Below, in pieces: positions 48,499 through 61,145 of a stretch of DNA of 64,000 nt; within the stretch, counting starts at the first letter, position 1, and every line of letters starts with the position of its first letter. The position numbers were made by a program, and so were the translations under genes. Under the pieces are notes generated by a model that worked only from the letters and a program-made list of their open reading frames with translations, was not told the DNA's origin and searched no databases. The stretch is from Xylaria sp. FL1777 (lineage: Eukaryota; Ascomycota; Sordariomycetes; Xylariales; Xylariaceae): positions 248,001-312,000 of the forward strand of contig MU400533.1 of NCBI GenBank assembly GCA_022578965.1, read 5' to 3'.

Positions 48499-50042
48499 AT
48501 GATTTGAAACCGCGAATCCACAACACTAGATGAATGGGATAGAAAACACCAACATCAAAAAAGTGACCCCCCTCATTTACATGTGAAAAGTCAACAACTA
48601 TCCCTATTACTCAATATACATAGACACATACATAGGAAAAAGATGGCATTCCACCATGCATGTCCTCCGCACCTCAGCTCGTATATGTATCTCAAGCGTC
48701 TATGTGACATCAAACCTCAAACAAAATCAAAACAAAATCGGAGCTGTTCTCACTATAACGGCCGAAACGAGGGGTAAATACATAACGTTATGTGCTAGAC
48801 AGGGAGCTGTTCCCAACAAACCCTATTTGAGGCAAGACAAGCATGTTATCCATCCCTGGCCTCCACATACAAAAAGCATAGGCACTTAAAAGAAGTGGCG
48901 ATATATTATCTTATCGATAAAGAAATAATTGATAAGGAAGATCAGTCGATATTTCAAGTCATTGAGCTTGTTCTCTTTAGTCTAGGGCATTCTCGCAATC
49001 TAAACGATTTTTGGAGTTTTCTTGCCACCACATTGTGGTTCATGAGATCTCTACCGGTATCACATGTTACTGTATAAAGACGAATTGGATCTGAGAACTA
49101 CGCTGATGGTACAGATATAGCCGAATGTGTTGCTATACATGATACTGTAAGGGCGTGTTTGTGTTTTATACTTACCCTCCCTTACGCATATATCATCATC
49201 ACCTGGCATACTTAAGCATAACGCTGACAATATCACAAAGCAGACGCTGAGCTGTATTGAGCGTTTGAAATGCTTTTGGAACCGTCCCGGAATTGCCTGA
49301 GCTGTTCCTTAGTGAGCAGGAAACGTCACAGACTTGCGTCACATCAACTACCTTCGGGACAACAAGAAGCTCCCTATCAAAGCGAGCAACATGATTGTGA
49401 TTACAGGAAATGTGAAGAAGTTACTGTCACGGATTATTATCTAGGTAGGTATAATTCTAGCCAGTTGACTTGCAGTGCAGGAACGAGGGGTCGACGCAAC
49501 CCTGCAAGAAAGCTATGCCATTTGAGTCCAATGGTCTCTGCTGATTGGCAGATATAACTTGGAGAGTCCTAGTACCACATTCTTGAAGGAAGCTACATGT
49601 ATTAGATGTGATAGAAGGGAAGATACGAGTATAAGTCCCTGAATAAAGTCTTACCTTGTTACCAGTTCATAATATCTGCGTAACACTTCATTTAGGCCCA
49701 TTAATATAGTGAAACTAGGACCCTAAGCACGATCTAGTTGACTTTTAAGCAAAGACATCTGTTTAAGCGATTTACTAGGGATGGATGTTGGTTGCTATAC
49801 TAGTTGCAGTAATGTCGAGGGGGTGCTAGGTATGTGTGCCTCGGCAACAGAGCTTCCTCGTTTCTAACGCCTTAGTCCATCACAGAACGCGGCCTTGATA
49901 GTCGGGCGTAGTGCCCTTATTCCGTATAGAACCACATACTTGCTTTCGAATTAGCATTTCTCCCAGACGTTGGGATGAGAGACGTAGAAGTCATTTAGAC
50001 GATACTGCTAAGCGCTCCAAAGATATACCGTGACCTCACAGA

Positions 50043-52845
50043 ATGGCCGATGCATCAATTCCTATCACGGTTCCTATCCCTGTTACACTTCCTAAACCTC
50101 GTAAGGTGGAAGGTTTCGGCCAGGAGCAGTGGCAAACTCTGTTCGCACTTCTCGACGCGGTCACGCCCTCAATTGTTATCGATTCCGAGGTCACGGATAG
50201 CAAAAACCAGCTGTGCATCACCGAAGCCCAGTGTCTAGAGGCCTACGAGCAAACTAAGAGGAATGTGAAGAATGCGCCCGACTACGAAAAGTTCAAGGCG
50301 TATCTTCGCTCGCGCCCAGTAAACACGCCTCAGTATATTAACTATGTCAAGCGTATTACTGGGAACCTTCCGAAATCTGCCCAAAGAGATCTAGGCCGTC
50401 TTCTGACGCTCTTAAGGTAAGTACGAAGATGTTCAAACTACCGTCACTGTGAAGATATGCTTGCGAGATATTCCTGACATTTGTGGTGAAGCACTCAGTT
50501 GGGCAGCCTTCTAGCGACAGGCTACCGCCTACCCATGAAAGAACAGTCTCTTCGCGTGCGAGAAGCGATTTTACAGTCATGGAGTCGTTCGTGGACGAAT
50601 ATATTTCCTCAAATAGCGAATCCCTTCATGGTAATGGGGAAGCTAGTATTCGTGCACTCTGATCCGCTATTCCGTGAACTCAATGACTTTACGGACTCTC
50701 CGAAAGATTACAGGCCGGGGCCTTCGTTCGACTACAAATTCATGCAATTTCCTGCAAATGATGAGCCAGCCATCATTGATGTGGACGTCGTCATTGTCGG
50801 CTCCGGATGTGGAGGAGGTGTGGTGGCTAAAGTCCTTGCTGAAGCTGGCCACGATGTTTTGGTGGTTGATAAGGGATATTACTTCCCCCCTTCTCACTTC
50901 CCCATGAATACCGAGGCTGCGAACGAATTTCTGTTCGAGGGAAAGGCTCCCTTGGCAACTGATGACCAATCCGGTGAGTAACTTTTGGAGTCATTCGTTC
51001 TTGTCTTGGAGGCTCAAGGAATAGGAAAGTTTTCCTTCGGGCTGGAATGACGCCCTAAAAGCTTTGTATCTCCCAGACACATTACTCACTCGAGGAATGG
51101 TGATAGCTGACTCTAGATCCTAAAGTGAACATCGTCGCTGGTAGCAATTGGGGTGGTGGCGGCACTATTAATTGGAGTGTATCCCTTTCACCCCAAGGAT
51201 ACGTGCGAAAGGAATGGGCAGATGCAGGACTAGACTTCTTTACAACACAGGAGTTCCAAAACTGCTTAGACCGTGTCTGCGATGTTATGGGCGTTAGTGA
51301 TGAGCATGTCCGACACAACCACGGTGCCCAGGTCATCCTGGAGGGGTCGCGTAAACTTGGGTGGCATGCGAAAACTTGCCCGCAAAACACAAACGGCGCA
51401 GAGCACTACTGCGGCAGATGTTACCACGGCTGCGGCACCGGTGAGAAACAGGGCCCGGCAGTTTGTTGGCTGCCCGCTGCCTCGCGAGCAGGCGCCCGAT
51501 TCATTGAAGGGATGGAGGTCTCGAAAGTCGTGTTTGATAGGAAGAGTGGCTCGAAGAAGGCTGTTGGTATTATGGGCAAATGGACATCAAGAGATAAAGA
51601 GGGTGGTCTCCAGGCGCCTGAATCCGAGAGAATACAGAGGTCTGTCAAAGTCAGGGCGAAAAAGGTCATCGTCGCCTGCGGCTCTCTGCAAAGCCCCTTA
51701 CTGCTGATGAGGAGCGGATTGAAGGTAAAGGAATCCAGTTCATCCCGCTCAACGATCCAGTGCGTTAGTAGATTAACTCCCAATCTTCTAGAACCCTCAT
51801 ATCGGCAAGAATCTCCACCTTCATCCTGTCATCAATGTCCACGCAACCTTTGACAAGGACATCCAGGGCTGGGAAGGTGGTATAATAACTTCGGTCTGCA
51901 CAACATTTGAAAATCTGGATGGCAAAGGGCATGGTGCTAAGCTCGAGACTAATGTCATGCTTGTGAGCAGCTCCCTTCTCGAAACCTCGCCTCCTTGTCT
52001 AACTATACAATGAAAACTGACTGCTTGTATAGCCCTACATTACGCTTCACGGCCACCCTTACGAAAACGGGCTCCAATGGAAACTTGATGCGCTACGGGC
52101 CCGTCAGATGAACAGTTTCATCTCCATCGTGCGTGATCGTGACACAGGACGCGTAGTGAGTCATTATCCGACAAGATTCGTCATGTTATAGCCTTTGGTG
52201 TGTGTGTGTGTGGAAAGGCCCTCTTTAGGTCAAATCCATGTCATGAAATGCTTCCAATAGTTTCTGAGCCATCCGGGTCACCGTCAAAATGGCAATCACT
52301 GACCCCAGGTGTCATAGTACCCGGACCCGGATGACGGAAGGCCCCGTATCGCATACACGACATCAGCATTCGACCGAGGCAACTTACTAGTCGGTGTCGT
52401 CGCCATTGCAAAGCTCTGCTACATCCAAGGCGCGACGGAGATCTGGTCAGGCGTCCCAGGGATCCCATCATTCAAGCGTACGAAACCCGTGCTCGCCGAT
52501 GTTGATGCTGGCGCCGCCGAGGAGAATTTCGACCAGGGGATCAATGACCCCGATTTCTCAGCTTGGGTCAAGCTGATCGAAAAGACTGGCCTGAACTCAC
52601 CTCTCGTCAAATTTATGTGCGCGCATCAGATGGGGTCCTGCAAGATGAGCGCGAAGCCCCAGGATGGTGTCGTCGACCCCAAGGGGAAGGTCTGGGGTAC
52701 GCAGAACTTGTATGTGGCGGATGCGAGTGTCTTTCCTTCGGCTAGTGGTGTCAACCCCATGATCACCAATATGGCCATTGCGGATTACATCTCTCGCGGC
52801 ATTTCAAAAGAGCTGAAGAATAGCGGGTTGCGAGCTTCCCTGTAA
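50043..52845 (+). CDS. Long-chain fatty alcohol oxidase (GMC oxidoreductase)
   Basis: Six exons: 50043-50416, 50492-50973, 51117-51724, 51792-51962, 52033-52155, 52318-52845. Introns are 75, 143, 67, 70 and 162 nt. All phases fit and give 761 residues, the usual size for fungal/plant-type long-chain alcohol oxidases. Such enzymes are flavoproteins that oxidise fatty alcohols to aldehydes with O2, making H2O2, in alkane and fatty-acid use. The N-terminal 200 residues match the FAO-specific extension. The FAD-binding GSGCGG is at 228-233 in [11 protein letters not shown] second FAD-contact segment is [13 protein letters not shown]. The C-terminal block has [10 protein letters not shown] (His 689) and SGVNPMIT (Asn 732), the probable active-site pair of the GMC fold. 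There is no peroxisomal SKL tail (it ends RASL). A (GT)7 repeat lies in the last intron. The family call is firm; the substrate is inferred. Confidence 0.92.
52198..52212. repeat. (GT)7 microsatellite in intron
   Basis: GT run within the 162-nt last intron of the alcohol oxidase gene, 42 bases from its donor. It offers many extra GT dinucleotides but no good extra donor consensus. Confidence 0.85.
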
Positions 52846-55248
52846 ACAGAGCGTCTACAAGGTCTGTTTGTGTTCAATTTAGCGACAAACTATAATTCAG
52901 CAGTAATATCCTATAAATACGGTGAAAGAGTACCTCCCAAATATCGACGCAGTAGCTGTGGGATATAGGGACGGCGAGTAGCTAGGCAATCTAGAGACAT
53001 ATAAATTACCGGTTTCCTCAGCCCGTCGCTTTCAAGGTGCAACTAGAATTTTCACAACAGCATTCCGACTCATCAGGCAGTCAAGGATCACAATCACTAC
53101 AACTATTCGAGCTCAAAACTATTGCGAGGTGTCAAAGTTCTTGCTAGGCATAGTATACAGCTCTCCATGATTATAATTACTCAAACACATCTCAAACAAA
53201 TCATACGATAGTACTCCAATAGTATTGCCTCGATAAGTGCGTCCCCCTTAATCACGTGTAGGCACTCACTCTCCCTTGTTTCTTCCCTGCAGCTTCTACA
53301 CAGCGTATGGCCGCAGACTTAGTAGTGACTCTAAACCCCTTAATGGCAATAGTACCTGGCTATCTGAGTATAGTGTATTTCATCATACAAAAACACAAGG
53401 CTTATCTTATGAAGTCGCGTCTCATCAACTCCTTCCCTGGAGAGCTGTAGTGTACGTTTTCAGCTCTGTATCGGAGGATTCAGGTATAGGCCCAACTATG
53501 CGCGGATAGAGGTCTAGGGGAATATGTTAAAAGCAAATAGTAGTACTTAATATGTTCATCACTTTAATCTTCATTATGCTGCTTTTCATTGCATTAGATC
53601 TACGTCAATATTGGCTACAAGATATTAACCTAAGCTTACGAGGACAATATCAGTGAATATAAATTATATTAAATAACTTTAACTCTTTTGTTTTGAAACG
53701 TAAAAGTAATTTAGGTAACTATAATGAGGAGGCAAGCTGAATGGCAGGGACATATGTCGTGCCACTGATAAATCCTGATTCTGTCGTAAAGTAACCCCCC
53801 ATCACAACACGCATCTATACGTACATAAGGCTATTGTGACACTATTATCAGTGATGGATGCTTGACCATGCCGGAATGGAATGGTCTCTGCTCCAGATAT
53901 GGGATGGACACTGATTCCAAACAGTAATCTGTATCACCCTTGATATTTTAACCGAAGGGAGCGGTACAACGATACAATAGTTTCGGAGATCGGCGTTGAA
54001 ACTACTGTAGTCATCTGTACGCTTGAGTCTATGCGGTGGGATTAGGGTAGTATACTTTAGTGTGAAGATGCTGGGTTGGCCGAAGAGCATTGCACTGCCA
54101 TCGTCACACAGGCGCGTTCTGGAGATATGAAGTCGTCACACTGCGGGAACCCCCATGTCGCAGTGGAAGAGCCATCGGTTCTAGCATTAAGTGCTTTGCC
54201 AATTGGGATCCAACGCGCTTCTTCACCGCTATGTCAATACTTACAGCAATGAGTAAGCAGGTGCCGGCAAGGGCCGCGATATCAGATGATGGAGGACATG
54301 TGATGGCTGAGCATGGGCCTTTCGCGATTGACGAGGATGGGCTCCATGGCGAACGGTGTGGGTTGGGTACAGCGGCGCTCGAAGACGAGGGCCCTGACTT
54401 CAGGCCGGGAGGCCGGGCGGCTCGGCTTGGGTTCTTCTGGCCCAACAAAACCCAATACACTGCTAGGACATGAGAGATCGACTACGGTGCATATACGAAT
54501 GTGTCCCAAATACGCGCGGCCTTAGCTCTTCGGATGGCCTCCCATGACGTTTGCGTCTAAGATAATAGGGAGGGAGCGAGGGAGGCGAAAAAGGCGAAAC
54601 TGGGCTTTTTTGCGCAAGAAGCGAGGTTTGATTGAGTGATGGACGTAGATGAGTCAGGATGAGTTGGCGCTTTCGCATTTAGTGGTCGAATTAATTCAGC
54701 ACCGGGAAACCCGGCCGCCGGCACCTGCAAATTGCTGCCAGAGACGAAAAACTTTGTGCCGTGTCCAATTGCTGCGCGATTGTGCTGGCGTTGCCAAACC
54801 CCTCGACAGCTGGAATTCATGCCGAACAGATCGCTTGTTAGTAGTTACCTATACCTATGACGTTATCGAGTGCCGCTTAGTGGAGCGTGGTAACGTCTCC
54901 TGTGGCTAATGCAGTCTAAGTACCTATTCTGGGCCTCTCTAATGCGCTCTGTGCGCTGGCAGTATGCTGGCGTGAGTGGCGTAGGTGGAGTGGGAGGCCG
55001 CTCACAAGCCACTTTTGACCCGCTCGCCTCACCTCGCCTCGCCTTACCCTGCTGCCCCGCGATTCTGTCCCGCGTTGTCTTTCAGCTCCCCAGGGATCCG
55101 AACCTGTGGCTAATAACACGTCTTGTTACAGAAGCACCATTGTACAGATACCCAGGACCTATTGCCTAATGCCTAATGTCTCTCTGGACGTCTTAAGCGA
55201 ATGCGATAGTAACTTCCGAGAAGATTATGTACTAAATGAGAATAGTTG

Positions 55249-55274
55249 TATTGTAGGATACTATTGTAGGATAC
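55249..55274. repeat. 13-bp perfect tandem duplication
   Basis: TATTGTAGGATAC occurs twice back to back without mismatch, in gene-free DNA. Confidence 0.85.
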
Positions 55275-58200
55275 CCATTTGAGCTGTATTATTGATCACC
55301 TGCCGGCTCTATGATACCTACCTATACCTACCCTCTTCTGCTAGTAGGGGGGATGTTGGAGGTGCTAAAAAAAGCAGTCAATAGAACGACGAGAATTTGT
55401 TGACTTATTCTACTTTTCCTGGTCTATGTGTATGTCTCTGTCGATACACAGGGCAGAAGTCAGGGCTTTCGAAGCACCGGTCTCACTAGTACCATGTTTC
55501 ATCAAAAGTACCGTAGTCGGTTTTGGAATGCGGGGGTTGTGTGGGAACTGCCGGACTTGGCTTTGCGCCTCAATTTTCCCCATCTTTGACTACTATATGG
55601 TCTTTTATTTTGGCAGGCGATCCCCTTCTTCGCTCTGTTAATTTTCGGATAGACACTGTGATCTCAAATATCAATGCAAATTGTGTTGCATGGGGAAAGG
55701 CATCATTCGACAGCTCGGCACTCCTCCTTGCGTCGTGAACCAGCTCAATTTGTAATGTTCCGATGGAGCCTAGGTAGGGATATATGGTACAAAAGTAGGT
55801 TACTCGCCTGGCAAGTGGACGAGTGTCATGGTCAGGGTCTGTCGTTGCTTGCTAGGATGTCGTTAGTACCTAGTTGGTATCAATATCACCTCGATTAAGA
55901 CTCTGTGTTCTCTTGAAAGCGGCTACTCTTACACGTACACTAACCTTACATGGCTGATCATGCAAAATCCCAATCGCGCCTATGATCTATCTTCCCCGCT
56001 ATACACCTCAAACTTCGTGGCGGCTAACATGTGAGCTTCTGTTGGTTGTCAAGGGCTGTGGGCTGCAGAGCATAGTTTGCATGTGACCAAGGTCGAATGA
56101 TGACCATATCACGAGATCCAGGAACCAAGCAAGGGTCAATGTTCAATCCGCCGGTAGAAGAATTCAATTGTGAAGCAAATCGAGTGTGATGTCATGTCGT
56201 ACCAGCAGCACTCTGGGCTTACGGGAGTAACATGCGGTGAGAAGACACGGCAAGGAGCGGATTGCGATGCCTGGTCTCAGTGAACATGAAAATGCAAGAA
56301 ACGGAGAGGCCGCTGCTAGCCTACCGACAGTACTACCGAGATGGGTTCCGTTTGTACCCACTTGTCGTCGCGGTACCGGGACTTCTTGTGCACAGACCAA
56401 GACATACATACTACCGAGGGATGCTACCTGGACTACTTCCTACTTGGTAGGTAAGTTCAGTTCCATGTCTCAGTATTCTATCTGCAATGCAAGGAAAGGC
56501 GAATAACTCAACTGTTACCGAGGTATGCTCCATACTATGTACGAGCCTCCCTCGAAAGGGCAGATTTTCGCGCCCATGTCCTGGTTCTTTTGGCTCAATT
56601 AATTCTTTTGCAGCCTTGGCATCCCGTCGGTGCCTTTTCCCCATATTGATTGACTAAACGCGCTCCTCGCTCTGGTCAGATGACCGCGTTCTGTCAGCGC
56701 TCATCACCGGATCCCCCACGATCAGCTACAGCAACGATCTGTTGCCTTGTGCCTTCACTATGCGCGTGTGGCTCTGCCCGGGGTTCTTTCTTATGCGTTT
56801 CGAATTGAACAGCACCTAGCTGGACGAGAGGTCCTTGGCTTTTGGAAATCTGGCTTCTTTCAGCTGCACAAGATCGCATTTATACGCCCACGCGAATGTG
56901 CTGACTGATCTCGACGCTTACTAGCCTATCGTCACCACGACTCGTTATAATATTCAGACCATTGAACTGGAAGCGTACGTACCTGTTGATCCTTCCAGAA
57001 GGGAAAGCACGTACAAGAGGTCGTGATACGGGATTATGGCGGGTCTCTATCTCTCAGACGCCCCTGAACCCGTTTTCGAGAGCATTATATGGCCTTTTAT
57101 GAATTTGAGTGCTCTTTCCCATCATTCTAATTCGCCGCATGAATAGTTTATCTATTCGTCTCTTTCTGGTTGCTGAAGCCCAGGCTATAGTAAGTATCAT
57201 TCATTTTGGAGCTTCCCTAGCCATTGTGAATTTAGAGCCAATTAGCGCTCAGACTTTTGCCGTCCCACTTCGAGCCACCATCCGGCTCAATAACAAGTAG
57301 CCAATAGAAATTCAGAAGTGCCATATCTCGTCGACACACCTCACTTCATCATCCGCCACTAGCCAGGGTCTCGACCTGGAAATATACTGTCTACAGGCTA
57401 TCAATGAAAGTCGAAGTTTCTCGGTCTCCTTTTGGTCTCCTTAGACATGGTCACCTTGTTTCCCCTGCTCCCAATTTCGGTAGAGTTTAGGTCTACATAT
57501 CCACCCGCTTAGAGCCCCCTCCTGATCCATTATCTCTGGGCTCGACTGGTTGCTCCTTGACGTTAGGACCGCCTCTAATATCTATAACGGGATGCTAAAC
57601 CTGGGAGTAGCAATGTATTGATGAGCTGATAGCCAGGGACCACAGAGCGAAGACCAATCCTCATCGATCTTTCGGATCAACCCACTACGCTTATAGGAAC
57701 CGAATCACCATCTTCATTGACGCTTCGAGGAGAAGCCTATGGCAGTGTATCATGCTTATGATCCTGCATATGCAGGATAGAAACAACAAGGGTGAACTAG
57801 CTCTATGCTAGGGAAACAGAGGAGACGCACTCGAGGTAACGGTACCCCTTGCTGTCTCTTGCTCTCCCTTGCTGCTGCCCTGAACACTTGGGGTTAGCTA
57901 TACTGCGTAGTACCACAGGAAGCCGTTATTTCTTGGATTACCTTAGCTCGTGGATGCTCAATATACCCTTAACAGGCTCCTAGCGATTATTTAACTTGGG
58001 ATGGAGAAGTTAATTTAATAGTATCGAGAGAGTTAAGATCCGTCGACAAATCTATAACGCCTGAGCCTGGTGACTGACTAGGGCATGTAGAATTCTTATC
58101 TACGCTTCGCCTTTTCATATAGTGTCTAATGGGAAGTATTGGCGATTTAGCAACACGGTAATACAATTTGCTCTGAAACAGCATGTCATTGACGAATACA

Positions 58201-59619
58201 TATTACGCATCAGATATGTAGGCGCAAGATGGTCTGCATAACACTTAAGTATGACCTTCTGAGTCTAGATCGTCTGCAGCTACTGTGGACCGGGTCATTG
58301 CTCCAGAGAAGGTCGGCAAGCAATAAGACTACTGTACTGGGAGTATATGTAATACAATTATGAAGTAGTCCTGTCGCTCCGAATGACCCGTAATGTGATA
58401 ATATGTGCATATGCACACCACTGGGATTCTTCCGATATGCTTCGGCAATGAGTGCTTAAGGTTTTTCTATACGTTTACGTACGATCACACCTCAAGAAGG
58501 ATTCTTTCTCTACAGAAGGTATAGGTTGTTCTAGAATACAGGCAGGGAGACATTGTACGGTTTCGGGCAATATCGGCATTACTGTTTCTGTGGTTGTTGA
58601 CCGAGACGCTCGGCGGCTTCTTATTATCCAGGGATAACCGACCGGTCATGGTCCCTCCCGTAGTAAAACAGTAAAACACCGCGGCCGTGAAGCACGCCCT
58701 CGTGGCCAGTTCATCACAGCGCATTGCGGTACAACGGCCTGCGACGGAACAGTCGTCTAACACAGGGACAATGTGTTCGTGTGAAGCCGGTGTCCTCCAC
58801 ATGCAAATCTGGAGATACGGAGTGCTTGTACCGGTACTTGGAGACGTACCGCCGTACGAGGCGAAAAGTGGCGTTGTGCTGTATGCGTATAGTGGTGCAC
58901 CGGCCACGCATGCAGCTTTCAGCTTGGGTTGTCAGCATGCAGGACTTCTATTTGCTGCGTTTGGGTCCGACGTCTGCATGTCGAGACACAGCCTACTCTG
59001 CCGCGCATGACCCAACTGTGCTGTGCAGCTAGTGCAGGTGTACAGGTGCTATCGGGGGCACTTCCTGATTCTATCTAGTGTAGTGCTAGGTACCGATATA
59101 GTGTATTCTCGCGCGGAACTACGGCTGTCTTGTCACCTACAGCAACACGCTAGGTAGACCCGGGTACTTAGATTTTACCGAGTTTCCTCTACCTACCTCC
59201 TTGCCTGACTGCCCTATTCTGACCCGACCCAACGGCCTAAGCACGGCCCAAAGTGGCTTGCCATTAGATAGATGCCTACCTCCCTATATAGGTACTACAC
59301 TGAGATACCTAAGGTACCTAGGTAGGAAGTAGGAGAGTATGGTATCTAGGAGTAGCCTAGCACAGCAAAGTGCAGCGCAGCGCGGTGCAATGCACATCGT
59401 GCAGTAGTACCGTTAGGTAGGGAGCAGAAGTACTTCGCCATTCGCAGACTCCGATTGATGCGATGCAACATGCCAACTTTTTCGGCCGTCTCATGCACGA
59501 GAGCGGGCCACGACTCTGTAATCCTCGCTTCCCTTGCCAAGAGATGATCTAATCGAGAAAAGACGAATTAATTGACGCGAGATATTAAAAAGGCGAGCCG
59601 GACGATGGCAGCTACCCTG

Positions 59620-59664
59620 GGAACACTAGGAACACTAGGAACAGTAGGTGCACTAAGAACACTA
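59620..59664. repeat. 9-bp tandem array, five units
   Basis: Units are GGAACACTA twice, then GGAACAGTA, GGTGCACTA and AGAACACTA. The array lies about 450 bases upstream of the gene at 60114. The decay toward one end suggests an older array. Confidence 0.8.
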
Positions 59665-60113
59665 CCTAAAAAGCACTAAGAGCCCGCTGAGACTACCCGC
59701 CCAGACGACCCGGGCAACTGCTACCTACCTATTCTTATGCGCACCTCCCCTACCTCGACGGATATAGATATACTTTGGTACTTGGCCGTGCCCGCAAACG
59801 CCATCTAGGACTTCTCTATATCTCAACCCCACCACCCACACACCATCGCGGCTTGTCTCACCCTCCTCTTCTTTCTTCACGAAACCCTCGTCCACGTTCT
59901 CTTCTCATCGCGGCTGTAGGCGTCTTAGCTAATCGCCCTATCTGGGGAAGCGCCTCGTTCCCGTGCCGCCCTTTTCTGTTTTATTCATATTATTTGACGC
60001 TCTCCCGCTCGTTTCTTACTTAGCCCTCTCCACCGTTCCTAGATCTTCTGTCCTCACGGCCGCCTCTCCTCTGTACCTCGTCTGACTTTGCTCTCCGAGA
60101 CAGCCCACACATC

Positions 60114-61145
60114 ATGCCTCCACAATTGTTACCCGCTTCCGCTGCCGCCTTCGCGCCTCGGGCGTCGTCCGTCAATGTCGTTCTCGGCTCCAAGGTCGAG
60201 CCGTGGTTAACTCAGACCCTCAAGCGCATCAACCGAGTTAAGCGCCCACTCAATAGTGTACCTCAACACCAGAGATGTCTCACGGAAACGCTGTCTTCAC
60301 CCAACGCTATATGGACCCTGGCTTCATTGTTGCTCCCCAAACACCCAGATACCGATGTGCACAAGGAGTCAAATACTGCCGTCGAAATTATTCGCAACTA
60401 CGGGTTCATTTTTCTCGAAGCGTATATCGTTCATGTCGACATGGTTCTGCGAAACGAGGTTGCATTCAAGTTAACTCCCGATACGATAGAGGCCCTCATC
60501 GAGCATCATAAGGATGTCTGTTGTATCGAAGCCAAGGCCGCCTCGTATGACTGGCCTGAGAAGGAGCAACACGCCAAGAAACTCCACGATGAATTCGTTC
60601 AGGCAATTAACAAGTACGTCTTCAGGACACATGTTTCCGCCTTGGAAGGCTTGGAAGAGGAGGGTGCTGGGGAGCTGCTTTGTGGGAGGAGTGAGGAAGT
60701 CAAGAACAATATTATGGCATTATTGAACAAGCCCCTGCTTCCGCCGCCACCCAAGATCGTCGATATAATCCGCCAGCCGCCGCTTTTACCTAGTTCGCCC
60801 GCTAATGCTGCCATCTGGTCTCAAACAACTCACTCGCCTGGGATACCAGCGCCGGTCGACGCGTGGCGAGTTCTTCCCTCAAGTCCGGCCGTTACCTCAA
60901 CCTCGGTGGACTCGAATACGCCGATTTGGTCAAGCATGGCTCTGCACGAGATAGATTTGCCGTCTCCCGCTCCTTCTTTTAGTCAGCCGTTCTCTTCAGC
61001 AGGGCTGTTCTATAGTTCACCGATGATCGCTTCCCCAATTCCGGCACTGCCGCTTCCGAGCATGCTGGCCTCTCATTGCGGTGTGAACACAGGCTACGGT
61101 GGTTTTGGCTGGGATCGGTATCAAGAATATCCTGCGATCATGTGA
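60114..61145 (+). CDS. Conserved-looking protein of unknown function
   Basis: Single open frame of 343 residues, by far the longest in this part of the window, preceded by a CT-rich leader and a good start context (CACATCATGCC). I do not recognise a family. Residues about 20-200 read as a compact helical domain rich in charged residues, with two notable segments: AVEIIRNYGFIFLEAYIVHVDMVL as separate hydrophobic blocks, and a Glu/Lys-rich helix around EKEQHAKKLHDEF. Residues from about 205 to the end are Pro/Ser/Thr-rich with repeated LPSSPA-like and PSPAPS-like motifs, probably disordered. There is no signal peptide, membrane segment, zinc ligand set or Walker motif. The domain-plus-disordered-tail layout would suit a scaffold or regulator, but this is inference only. 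Confidence 0.7.
   Translation: MPPQLLPASAAAFAPRASSVNVVLGSKVEPWLTQTLKRINRVKRPLNSVPQHQRCLTETLSSPNAIWTLASLLLPKHPDTDVHKESNTAVEIIRNYGFIFLEAYIVHVDMVLRNEVAFKLTPDTIEALIEHHKDVCCIEAKAASYDWPEKEQHAKKLHDEFVQAINKYVFRTHVSALEGLEEEGAGELLCGRSEEVKNNIMALLNKPLLPPPPKIVDIIRQPPLLPSSPANAAIWSQTTHSPGIPAPVDAWRVLPSSPAVTSTSVDSNTPIWSSMALHEIDLPSPAPSFSQPFSSAGLFYSSPMIASPIPALPLPSMLASHCGVNTGYGGFGWDRYQEYPAIM

Larger units (their letters stand above)
46702..50042. other. Intergenic region (3.3 kb) between divergent genes
   Basis: Promoters of the elongase gene (left, minus) and the alcohol oxidase gene (right, plus) must lie here. CCAAT boxes are at 47455 and 47492. A pyrimidine/purine-rich stretch precedes the elongase ATG. A (TA)n run is at 48475-48498 and one TACTGCGTA at 48206. 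A CCAAT at 49528 and an inverted one at 49544 lie about 500 bases before the oxidase. No gene was recognised. Confidence 0.55.
52846..60113. other. Long gene-free region (7.3 kb)
   Basis: I see no supported gene. The part around 53.5-53.75 kb is AT-rich. Open frames are at most 140 codons. The largest (54090-54473 plus, 54104-54460 minus, 58485-58907 minus) overlap others on the opposite strand and match no family I know. The region holds a 13-bp tandem duplication (55249-55274), a five-unit 9-bp array (59620-59664), one TACTGCGTA (57901) and several TACCTAC copies at 59.1-59.4 kb. The last 350 bases are CT-rich and probably the promoter and leader of the gene at 60114. Confidence 0.6.

Noticed and set aside
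54090..54473. Overlapping open frames of 127 (+) and 118 (-) codons
   Set aside because: GC-rich stretch where both strands lack stops; no family resemblance on either strand.
58485..58907. 140-codon minus-strand frame with an overlapping plus-strand frame
   Set aside because: No domain, many Cys/Thr/Arg in low-complexity order, antisense frames equally long.
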